DNA of 64,000 nt from contig PFAM01000013.1 of assembly GCA_002778705.1 (NCBI GenBank), positions 1 to 64,000 of the forward strand, read 5' to 3'. The translations under genes and the position numbers were made by a program. Source of the DNA: Candidatus Falkowbacteria bacterium CG10_big_fil_rev_8_21_14_0_10_37_14. GTDB taxonomy: Bacteria > Patescibacteriota > Patescibacteriia > Patescibacteriales > Patescibacteriaceae. The notes under the pieces were generated by a model. The model saw only the letters and a list, made by a program, of their open reading frames with translations. It searched no databases and had not been told where the DNA came from. Below, piece after piece: positions 46,964-55,626 of the stretch (positions are counted from its first letter, which is position 1; every line of letters begins with the position of its first letter).

Positions 46964-48238
46964 TTAATGTTGTATAAGCCGTTCTATATTATAAGTTCCC
47001 ATATTGGGGGCTTGGCGATAACCGAGGAAAGCGGCTCCAGCTAGACGACCTGTTATAATCCAATCGTTTAACCATTCATCAAAAGCAGACCAATCTAAAG
47101 CATCGATACCAGCTCCGACTGATAACAACCACTTGCGATTGGCAATTTCTTGTGCACCAACCGGTTCGGTCATAATAATCGGTAAGCCTAGGCCAGCATA
47201 AAAGGATAATTCGGAGGGCTTAGTGATTAAAATATCGGTATCATGTAAAACTTTATTGAATTTAGCGAAATAGTCTGATTTATTTTCGGCGAATAAAATA
47301 CTGATGGCATTTTTAGGTAATCTTTGTTTGGTTAAGATTTTTTCGAAGTAGGTTTTAACTTCTTTACGAACGCCAGCTACTAAGATTAGCTTATAACGTT
47401 TGTTATGCAGTTCTGTGTATAAGCTGTGAATAAGTTTTTCAGCTAAATCAGCTTGAGCACCAGCACCACCAATAGCTAACATTAAGGTAATTGGTTGTTT
47501 TTTGCCTTTGCTTGGGATTGATACTTCGGGATAATAATGCTCTGGCCAGACAGCACGAAAGGTTTTATGCGGATCTAAACGACTTAGGCGATTTGCTAAA
47601 TCTTGCTTTAAAATTGGCTTAGTCTCGCCACCAATGTTTTCTTTTGGTAAAGGAAAGCCAGTTAAAATGATTTGTTTAGGGTTAACGCCATACATGGTGA
47701 GGCGACTAGCGGCCGTGGTGGTGGGGACCAAATAAATAGTCTTGGATTTTTCTGGGTGAAGAGGTGCCCAAAAACGGGAAATGTCAGCATCGCAAACGAC
47801 GCAATAAATTTGTTGTTTAAAATTAAAGTTTTCGGCGAAGTAAATCGGCACAGGAAAGGTGGTAATCATGGGCAACTTATCACGGTTTAATTTTTTGATG
47901 AGATTTTGGCCTAGGCCTTGCCGAACTTTGTTATAGAAAAATAATTGTTGAGAAGTGTGACGGCGGAGATCGCGATGGGGATAGAGCGAGGGAATATCTT
48001 GGAAGCGATCCATAGCGCCAAAGACTACTGGGCCGAAGATTGGTATTTTTTTGAAGACAGAAATGGTTTCGTAGAGGCCGGTTTGAGTATTCCAGCTATT
48101 TTTTTCTTTTTTGGTTATGCCTGGATAATTATTGGCGTTAATAATCTCACCACCACCTAAATCCTGTAAAGGATAGGCGGCGCGTTGGTGGCCGTAACCC
48201 ATGTCGACGGCGATGATGTGAGCTAATTTTTTTGTCAT
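46964..48238 (-). CDS. MurG/MGDG-synthase-like glycosyltransferase
   Basis: VDMGYGHQRAAYPLQDLGGG; LMLAIGGAGAQADLAEKL; ILITKPSELSFYAGLGLPIIMTEPVGAQE. Confidence 0.65.
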   Translation of the reverse strand: MTKKLAHIIAVDMGYGHQRAAYPLQDLGGGEIINANNYPGITKKEKNSWNTQTGLYETISVFKKIPIFGPVVFGAMDRFQDIPSLYPHRDLRRHTSQQLFFYNKVRQGLGQNLIKKLNRDKLPMITTFPVPIYFAENFNFKQQIYCVVCDADISRFWAPLHPEKSKTIYLVPTTTAASRLTMYGVNPKQIILTGFPLPKENIGGETKPILKQDLANRLSRLDPHKTFRAVWPEHYYPEVSIPSKGKKQPITLMLAIGGAGAQADLAEKLIHSLYTELHNKRYKLILVAGVRKEVKTYFEKILTKQRLPKNAISILFAENKSDYFAKFNKVLHDTDILITKPSELSFYAGLGLPIIMTEPVGAQEIANRKWLLSVGAGIDALDWSAFDEWLNDWIITGRLAGAAFLGYRQAPNMGTYNIERLIQH

Positions 48239-48479
48239 TAAAATATTATAGCATAAAAAAATAAGTTCAGAAAGCTTGTCTCAGCCCGCCAGCAGGCGGG
48301 TAGACTCCAACTGAGATCTGTGTTCATAAAGAAAAGTTGCGGAAGGAGGTAAAAAAATGATATAATGCTACAAGGCCATAGATATAAGTTTTAAGAGTGG
48401 TTCAAATAATTAGCAGGCGACTTGGTCGGTTGCTTTTTTTGTATTAAAATGGTATATCTTGGTTAATAAATAAAAAACT

Positions 48480-51368
48480 ATGGATAATTTTGCTGAGGAA
48501 ATGGCTAGGCTAAATGACAGCCAACGAGAAGCAGTGGAGCATAACACTGGACCGTTGTTAATCGTGGCTGGTGCCGGTACCGGTAAGACACGAGTACTAG
48601 TTAATCGATTATTATATTTAGTTAAAGAAAGACAGGTGGATCCTAATCAAGTTTTAATTTTAACTTTTGGCGAAAAAGCGGCTAATGAACTTTCTGAACG
48701 GGCGGATCAAGCTTTGCCTCTCGGTCAATCTTCAGATTGGATTAGAACTTTTCATGGTCTGGGGCGAGCGCTTTTAAACCGCCATGGGGCGGATATTGGT
48801 TTGTCACCGCATGCTAAACAAGTGGAAGATACGGCGATCTGGATTTTACTGAAACGCAATATAGAATTATTTAATTTTAAATATTACAAACAATTAGGGC
48901 AGAGCCATAAACATTTAGCTGATTTACAAAAGCATTTTTCTAGATTGAAAGATGAAAATATTTCGGCAGAGGATTATAAAAAGTTTGCGTCTGCTCAAGT
49001 TGAATCGGCTAAAGGTTTGGATGAAGAAATTGAAGTAGAGAGAGTTGTCGAACTGGCCGAAGCTTATCAAGTTTATAACAAAATTTTATTAGATAACAGC
49101 TGCTTGGATTATGGCGATTTGTTGTGCTATTCCATTAAACTTTTGAAAGAACGGCCGAATATCTTAGCGGCTTGGCGAAAACAATTTAAATACATCATGG
49201 TGGATGAGTTCCAAGATACTAATCGGGCACAATATGAGTTGGTTAAATTATTAGCGGGAGAGGAAGCTAATTTGGCGGTGGTGGGTGATGATGATCAGGC
49301 GATTTACAAATTTCGCGGGGCGTCGTTGTCTAACATCATGCAATTTAAAGCTGACTATCCACAAGCTAAGACGGTAGTGATGATTGATAATTATCGCAGT
49401 GGACAAAATATTTTGGACGCCGCTTATCGTTTTATTAGCCATAATAATCCGGATCGTTTAGAAATAAAAGAAAATATTGATAAGCGTTTAGTAGCTCATT
49501 TACCGGAAGCGGGCACTATTACTGCCTGGGACTTCCCAGATTCTTTAGCAGAAGCTTCGGCTGTAGCCACGGAAATTGTTGCTTTGCACAAAAGCGGGGA
49601 AATGGATTGGAAAGATATGGCGGTGTTGTTTCGATCACATGCGGCGGCGGATCGTTTTGTAAAAGAGTTTTCTCGGCTTAATATCCCTTATCAATATTTA
49701 GCACATGGTGGTTTATATTATCGACCAATCGTTTTGCAATTAATAAATTATTTGAGATTACTTGATAATTATCATGAATCGATGGCTTTGTATAAATCTT
49801 TATCTAGCCCTAGTTTTATAATGGAGCACCTAGATGTTTTAGAATTATCACGAGTGGCTAGAGAACATCAGTGGTCATTATTTGAAGCTTTGAAGCATGT
49901 TGTTCATGAACCGACGAGTAAGATTAGTGCTGGAGGTTTAGTATCGGCCGGTAATTTATTAGCGATGATAGAAAAGCATACAGTAATTGCTAAAGAAAAA
50001 GCAATTTCGGTTTTGATTGCGAATATCGTTAATGATATTTTTTATCCGCATTTAGATAGGGATCGTGATTGGCCACAGTTTAGATTGCTGGGGCAGATTT
50101 ATGCCAAGGCGGTTACTTTGGAAGAGTCGATTGCAGACGCGCGTTTGAAAGATTTTGTAGAATTAATTGATTCAGAATTGGAAGCGGGGGATAGTGGGCG
50201 AATGCCAGTGATTATCGATGATGCTGATACTGTAAAATTAGTGACGGTGCATTCGGCTAAAGGACTTGAATATAAATATGTTTTTATGGCCGATTTAGTG
50301 GATAGACGTTTCCCTTCTAATGATCGTGGCGATAAGATACCGTTACCTGAAGGTCTTGGGACAGAAAGTGTGGGGAACTCCGAGCATCATTTACAAGAAG
50401 AGCGGCGATTGTTTTATGTAGGGATGACTAGAGCTGCTAAGGGTTTATACTTAACTAGTTATCGTGATAGTGGTGGTAAATTAGCTAAAAAACCTTCAAA
50501 ATTTATTCCAGAGATTGGCGGGATTGTTACAACTAGTTTTGATTTTGATACAACCGGTACGCCATTAGATAGAGCGATTGAAAGATTAGATGAACCAGCT
50601 TTGATAACTCCGCCAATCCCTTTGCCGACTAAGTTTAGTTATTCGGCTTTAGAAACTTATAATCATTGTCCATTACAATTTAAGTTTAGACATCTTTTAA
50701 AACTACCGATTGAGAAAAAAGGTTTGACTGGTTTTGGTGATATGATGCATAAAATTTTGGAAGAATTTTTGACCCCACTTTTGCCTAGTGGTGAAGAATT
50801 ATCTGAGGAAGCTTTAAGTGAAGAAAGATTTTTGCGCGTTTATGAAAAATACTGGACATCGGCCGGTTATGAAACTAAACAAGAAGCCCAAGAGCATTAT
50901 CAATTAGGTAAAAAGTATGGCCGACGATTTTTAGAAGTAATGAAAGCTAAGGGTCGGCCAAAATTATTGGGGTTAGAAGTCGGGTTTGAATTTGCTTTGG
51001 GTGAATGGACTATTTATAGTAAAGTGGATCGGGTGGATGAACTGCCTGATGGAACTTTGCGCTTAATTGATTATAAAACTGGAGAACCGATGGAGAAGCC
51101 GATTTATGATAAAATTAAACAGTTACTGCTATATAAAATTGGTGTAGAGAAAAAATATGGCCGACCGGTGTCATCTTTGGTGTACTATCAATTTAAAGCG
51201 GAAGATGAGTGGCTGGAATTTGCACCAAATCCTAAAGAAGTGATTAAGTTGGAAGAAGAGATGCTCGCTACTATTAAAGAGATTCAAAAAGGTAATTTTG
51301 CTCATAAGCCTGGATTTTTGTGTCGGTATTGCGATTTTCGTAATGCTTGTGAGTTTGCACAGAATTAA
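48480..51368 (+). CDS. UvrD/PcrA-type helicase fused to PD-(D/E)XK nuclease with Cys cluster
   Basis: LLIVAGAGTGKTRVL; VDEFQDTNRAQYEL; VTVHSAKGLEYKYVF; LRLIDYKTG; CRYCDFRNAC. Confidence 0.92.
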   Translation: MDNFAEEMARLNDSQREAVEHNTGPLLIVAGAGTGKTRVLVNRLLYLVKERQVDPNQVLILTFGEKAANELSERADQALPLGQSSDWIRTFHGLGRALLNRHGADIGLSPHAKQVEDTAIWILLKRNIELFNFKYYKQLGQSHKHLADLQKHFSRLKDENISAEDYKKFASAQVESAKGLDEEIEVERVVELAEAYQVYNKILLDNSCLDYGDLLCYSIKLLKERPNILAAWRKQFKYIMVDEFQDTNRAQYELVKLLAGEEANLAVVGDDDQAIYKFRGASLSNIMQFKADYPQAKTVVMIDNYRSGQNILDAAYRFISHNNPDRLEIKENIDKRLVAHLPEAGTITAWDFPDSLAEASAVATEIVALHKSGEMDWKDMAVLFRSHAAADRFVKEFSRLNIPYQYLAHGGLYYRPIVLQLINYLRLLDNYHESMALYKSLSSPSFIMEHLDVLELSRVAREHQWSLFEALKHVVHEPTSKISAGGLVSAGNLLAMIEKHTVIAKEKAISVLIANIVNDIFYPHLDRDRDWPQFRLLGQIYAKAVTLEESIADARLKDFVELIDSELEAGDSGRMPVIIDDADTVKLVTVHSAKGLEYKYVFMADLVDRRFPSNDRGDKIPLPEGLGTESVGNSEHHLQEERRLFYVGMTRAAKGLYLTSYRDSGGKLAKKPSKFIPEIGGIVTTSFDFDTTGTPLDRAIERLDEPALITPPIPLPTKFSYSALETYNHCPLQFKFRHLLKLPIEKKGLTGFGDMMHKILEEFLTPLLPSGEELSEEALSEERFLRVYEKYWTSAGYETKQEAQEHYQLGKKYGRRFLEVMKAKGRPKLLGLEVGFEFALGEWTIYSKVDRVDELPDGTLRLIDYKTGEPMEKPIYDKIKQLLLYKIGVEKKYGRPVSSLVYYQFKAEDEWLEFAPNPKEVIKLEEEMLATIKEIQKGNFAHKPGFLCRYCDFRNACEFAQN

Positions 51369-51390
51369 GACATTGTGTTATAATGCTTCT

Positions 51391-51780
51391 ATGACCTTGC
51401 GTAGCTATTTAATGATGATGTTTGTCACCACACTTTTGGCTGCGGCGTCTTGGCTGACGGTGGCTGGTATGGTGGACCCCACGACCACTAATAATGTTGG
51501 TTTTTTGTTGTTCTATCTAACATTGTTTATTACCGTAATGGGGATTGGGTCTATTTTGGGCTTTGTGTTTCGCTTTGTAATACTACGCCAACATTTAGCG
51601 GTAACAGCTGTAATCATTTCTTTCCGTCAAGCTTTTTTATTAGCGTTGTTTGTGTGGGCGACTTTTTGGCTCTTAGCTAGAGATTGGTTTAGTTGGATTA
51701 ACTTAACCGCTTTAGCTCTGGCACTAGGGGCTTTAGAATTTTTATTAATAAGTTTGCGTTCTGATAATAACCAAGACTAA
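51391..51780 (+). CDS. Membrane protein
   Basis: Four TM-like segments. Confidence 0.5.
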   Translation: MTLRSYLMMMFVTTLLAAASWLTVAGMVDPTTTNNVGFLLFYLTLFITVMGIGSILGFVFRFVILRQHLAVTAVIISFRQAFLLALFVWATFWLLARDWFSWINLTALALALGALEFLLISLRSDNNQD

Positions 51781-51781
51781 T

Positions 51782-52192
51782 ATGTGGAAGTGGATTAAAA
51801 AATTACTGGAGAAAAAAGAAGATGAAATCTTAGTATCGCGATTAGTTAGTCGTTATAGTAATGTTACAGTGGCTAAGATTTTAGAATTAGCTAAACATCC
51901 GAATGCTGATCGTTTACAATTAGTTAAGGTTGATGCTGGGAAATATGGTCAATTGGATATTGTTTGTGGGGCTAATAATATTGCAGTGGGGCAAAAAGTT
52001 CCTTTAGCACTGGTTGGATGTCGATTGACTAATGGGATGGAAATTAAGACTTCGGTAATTCGTGGTGAGAAATCGGCCGGGATGTTGTGTGCGGCTGATG
52101 AATTAGGACTTGGAGAAGATCATAGTGGTATTGTGCTTTTAGACTCGCAAGCTGTGATTGGTGAGGAGATTGATGAGTATTTACCAAAATAA
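51782..52192 (+). CDS. Stand-alone tRNA-binding (EMAP/PheT-N-like) domain protein
   Basis: VAKILELAKHPNADRLQLVKVDAG...IVCGANNIAVGQKVPLALVG...SAGMLCAADELGLGEDHSGIV. Confidence 0.85.
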   Translation: MWKWIKKLLEKKEDEILVSRLVSRYSNVTVAKILELAKHPNADRLQLVKVDAGKYGQLDIVCGANNIAVGQKVPLALVGCRLTNGMEIKTSVIRGEKSAGMLCAADELGLGEDHSGIVLLDSQAVIGEEIDEYLPK

Positions 52193-52212
52193 TAATTAAA
52201 TAAGGAGGTTTT

Positions 52213-52602
52213 ATGTTTTTAATAAATTACAGCCAAGACATTCTATTTGTAGTTTTGGCTTTTGCGGTATTGTGGTTAACAGTGTTTATCACTTGGTTGA
52301 TGTATTATTTAATTATGTCTGCTAAGGAAATTTATAGGGCGGCCAGATCAGTTAAAGAGCAGGTAGATGAAATGGAAAAAATGATTACTAGTTTTAAGCA
52401 AAAAGTGACAGCTGTTAGCACTTATACGGTATTGGCTGGGCAAGTAGCTAGTAAAGTGGTAGATTTTTTTCGTTCAGAAATTACTGAAAGCGAAACTTTT
52501 AAAATAAAAAAAAATAAACAGTCTCCAGCCCGAGCTTCAAAAAAAGATACTAAAATAGCTGAAGATTCAGAATCTAAAGATTTTATGCAGGCTGAATTAT
52601 AA
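52213..52602 (+). CDS. Hypothetical membrane-anchored protein
   Basis: N-terminal TM, charged C-terminus. Confidence 0.5.
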   Translation: MFLINYSQDILFVVLAFAVLWLTVFITWLMYYLIMSAKEIYRAARSVKEQVDEMEKMITSFKQKVTAVSTYTVLAGQVASKVVDFFRSEITESETFKIKKNKQSPARASKKDTKIAEDSESKDFMQAEL

Positions 52603-52772
52603 AGATTTGTCTAATATTAGGTAAAAACACTTAAACCTTTTTGACTAAGATCTGCTCATGGTGCTATGATAATGAGCGGCTTGTTGTTTTATTGCTGAGG
52701 ATAGCGAGAAAAGAAAAATAGTTTTACGCTTTTTTTGAGCACTGCAAACAATATCAGGTTTAATGTTGCTTA

Positions 52773-54104
52773 TTGATGAAATATTTAATCAAATCGTTAA
52801 TTAAAATAACGCTGTTCTTAATCAACTTAATTAAGTTGATGGGGGGAGGTTTGGTGTTATTTGGGCGTTTGTTGGCTAAGCCTTTAAGCGTTTTTTTGAA
52901 ATTGTTTTATTACATTCTAATTTTTCCAGTTTATAGATTTTATTTGCTTTTAGCGAAGCGAGCTGGTTTTAATCGAGCTGGTCGTCAGAAATTTTTTAAT
53001 TGGGTTTTAGCTGATAAGAGATTAATTCATTTTTTGATTATAATTTTTACTGGTTGTTTGGTTTATGGTAATTTAACAGCGGCAAATCAAGATATTACTG
53101 CCGAAGAAGCGGTTGGCAACACTATTTTAGCGCGCTTAGTATCTGACGAGCTAGCTTCTTCAGATACCTTAATAGAAGAAGGGCGTGGCCCTAATCGATA
53201 CGGAGAGGATTATAATTTACTGGCTTTAAGTCCACAAACACAACTGACAACTTATGAAGAAGTGTTTGATGAAAGCAATGATGAAACGGTGGATAGTGGC
53301 ACGGTTACGGTGCGTAGTATTCCAGATAGATCAGAACCGGTTTCTTATGTAGTGAAACAAGGTGATACCCTAAGCACTATTGCTCAAAGTTTTGGCATTT
53401 CAGTTAATACTGTGTTGTGGGCGAATAATTTAACAGCTAGGAGTTATATTCGTCCTGGTGATAAATTAAGTATTTTACCAGTCACAGGTGTGTTACATAA
53501 GGTGACCCGTGGTGAAAGTATAAAATCTATTGCTAGTAAGTATGGCGTGGGTGAGACGGTTATTTTAGAAATTAATCGTTTGGCTAATGCTAATCAAATT
53601 AAAATCGGTCAACAAATTTTAATTCCTGGTGGTCGTCCATTGTCTTCGGTCGTGGCTGTTGTTAAAAAATCAGCGACCACAGCCGCTAGTGAACGCGCAG
53701 AAATTCAAGAAGCTAAAGCTTCAGCTAGTCCAGTTTATGGTAATAAGATGAATTGGCCAACTGTTGGTTTTAGAATTACTCAGTATTATTCTTGGCGTCA
53801 CAATGGTTTGGATATTGCTAATAAAACTGGAACGCCAATTTATGCGGCTGACGCCGGTGTAGTGGAGGTAGTTGGATATAACGCTGGTGGTTATGGTAAT
53901 CAAATTGTGATTAATCATGGTGGTGGTAAAAAAACCAGATACGCCCATTTATCAGCTTTTGCTGTTAAGGTTGGGCAAGAAGTTGGTAAAGGACAAAATA
54001 TTGGCGCGATGGGATCAACTGGACGTTCGACTGGGCCACACGTGCACTTTGAGGTGATGATTAATGGTGCTCGTTATAACCCCTTAAATTATGTGTCTTA
54101 TTAA
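52773..54104 (+). CDS. M23 peptidase with two LysM domains
   Basis: [62 protein letters not shown]. Confidence 0.92.
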   Translation: MMKYLIKSLIKITLFLINLIKLMGGGLVLFGRLLAKPLSVFLKLFYYILIFPVYRFYLLLAKRAGFNRAGRQKFFNWVLADKRLIHFLIIIFTGCLVYGNLTAANQDITAEEAVGNTILARLVSDELASSDTLIEEGRGPNRYGEDYNLLALSPQTQLTTYEEVFDESNDETVDSGTVTVRSIPDRSEPVSYVVKQGDTLSTIAQSFGISVNTVLWANNLTARSYIRPGDKLSILPVTGVLHKVTRGESIKSIASKYGVGETVILEINRLANANQIKIGQQILIPGGRPLSSVVAVVKKSATTAASERAEIQEAKASASPVYGNKMNWPTVGFRITQYYSWRHNGLDIANKTGTPIYAADAGVVEVVGYNAGGYGNQIVINHGGGKKTRYAHLSAFAVKVGQEVGKGQNIGAMGSTGRSTGPHVHFEVMINGARYNPLNYVSY

Positions 54105-54147
54105 AACATTGATTTAAATTGTTGATCTAGTTATAATATAAAATGTT

Positions 54148-54414
54148 ATGATAAAAATTATTAGTAATTTAATTTTTGGCCTAATAGTTTCTGGGACTGG
54201 CTTAGGGATGATTATTAAGACCGAAGCCTTTTTAAGTTTTTTTGGACGAATGGAATGGTTTGAACGTTTCGCTAATATAGAAGGTGGGTCACGTTCTGGT
54301 TATAAGTTTTTAGGCATGATATTTATTTTCGTTGGAGTGTTAATTGCCTTTGGGATGATTAGCGGTTTTATTGAATGGATTATTTCTCCTTTGACTAAAT
54401 ATAAATTGACATAA
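54148..54414 (+). CDS. Small membrane protein
   Basis: Two TM segments, 88 aa. Confidence 0.5.
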   Translation: MIKIISNLIFGLIVSGTGLGMIIKTEAFLSFFGRMEWFERFANIEGGSRSGYKFLGMIFIFVGVLIAFGMISGFIEWIISPLTKYKLT

Positions 54415-54423
54415 GTTATCCAC

Positions 54424-54485
54424 TTGACAATTTTTAGAGTTGCATTAAGATGAGCTTGTCCTCGCTTATTGGCGAGGTCTTTATA
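54424..54485 (+). ncRNA. Promoter and short hairpin RNA upstream of tRNA-Ala
   Basis: TTGACA-16 bp-TAAGAT, then CCTCGC-ttattg-GCGAGG-TCTTTAT. Confidence 0.4.
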
Positions 54486-54583
54486 TAACTAAGGTGTGTA
54501 AAAGTTTTCACTGGAAGTTAGTGTAATTTAATGTTTTGAAATTTGTTTAAAAATTTAAAATTAAAAATTAGTAATTTATTCTT

Positions 54584-54659
54584 GGGCCCATAGTTCATCT
54601 GGTAGAATGCCTGCTTTGCAAGCAGGAGGTGGTCGGTTCGAGTCCGACTGGGTCCACCA
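54584..54659 (+). tRNA. tRNA-Ala (UGC), CCA encoded
   Basis: GGGCCCA...CCTGCTTTGCAAGCAGG...GGTTCGAGTCC...TGGGTCCACCA. Confidence 0.96.
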
Positions 54660-54781
54660 ACAAAAGACAAGCTTGTAACAGTTTTGTCTTTTTTTGTTGA
54701 CCAGATGTCAATCATTAGTTAAAGTAATAACTGAGGTGGTATTATGAAGATAATTACTTTTAATTTATAATAATTAAAAAT

Positions 54782-55447
54782 ATGAGAAGACTTGGTTTTA
54801 CTATTATTGAATTGTTAATTTTTTTAGCCAGTTTATTTATAGGGCTATTTGTATATTTATGGTTGACTAATAAGGTGGTACAAGAAGAAAGAAATATATT
54901 AACAACAGTTTTAATACAGCCGACTAAGATTAAAAAACCTGAGTTGATAAATACTGTAGAGGCACCAGGGCCAGCTATTCAAACTACTGTGTCATCAAGC
55001 TATAAGGCTGTTAACTGGATACCTTTTTCTTCATCGTTTTTTACACTATCTTTTAGATTGCCGACTGGTTTAGAGATTAAAGAAGATGCAAAACAGTTAT
55101 CAATTGCTATGGCCCCGTATACTATGAGAGAAAGTGGTGATGATAATGCTTTTTTTAGACTGACTAAATATAGCAATAATAAAAATCAAGAGAGTCAATT
55201 AAAAATGTACAAACAGCGTTTACAAAATATAGAGGAGTCTGTTGTAGAGATAGATGGTTTGTCTTTTGTGGTTTTAAACGGAGATGATTTGGGGAATTTT
55301 AAGGGGGCAGGCGTGGGCAGAGTGACGGTGGTTTTTTTTAATGCTTCTTGGTTGGAGATTGTAGAACATCCAGTTAACAATGAATCAACTCTTGATTTAA
55401 ATGAACTTGGCAATAAAATTCTTTTAACTTTTCAATTTGTAAAATAA
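54782..55447 (+). CDS. Protein with prepilin-like N-terminus
   Basis: MRRLGFTIIELLIFLASLFIGLFVYLW. Confidence 0.55.
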   Translation: MRRLGFTIIELLIFLASLFIGLFVYLWLTNKVVQEERNILTTVLIQPTKIKKPELINTVEAPGPAIQTTVSSSYKAVNWIPFSSSFFTLSFRLPTGLEIKEDAKQLSIAMAPYTMRESGDDNAFFRLTKYSNNKNQESQLKMYKQRLQNIEESVVEIDGLSFVVLNGDDLGNFKGAGVGRVTVVFFNASWLEIVEHPVNNESTLDLNELGNKILLTFQFVK

Positions 55448-55626
55448 GTTTTTATTTTTTTAAACAAAGGGCAAAAAACAAAGGGTGGTTGATGTGCTTT
55501 ATGCACAAGAACTGCTTAGGTGTGCTAATATCCTTACCACACAAAGCTATACCAAGGCGACTAATCTTAGTTTTAAAAAATTAAAAGTAAGTTGTAATTT
55601 TAATAGTAATTAGCTATGATATAACC

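Noticed and set aside
48265-48320. CCCGCCAGCAGGCGGG hairpin upstream of the helicase gene as a special element
   Set aside because: Short GC-rich hairpin in an intergenic region; consistent with an ordinary terminator or common small repeat, with no further support.
54518-54715. 65-aa minus ORF containing GGPSRTRTDHLLLAKQ
   Set aside because: It is the antisense translation of tRNA-Ala.
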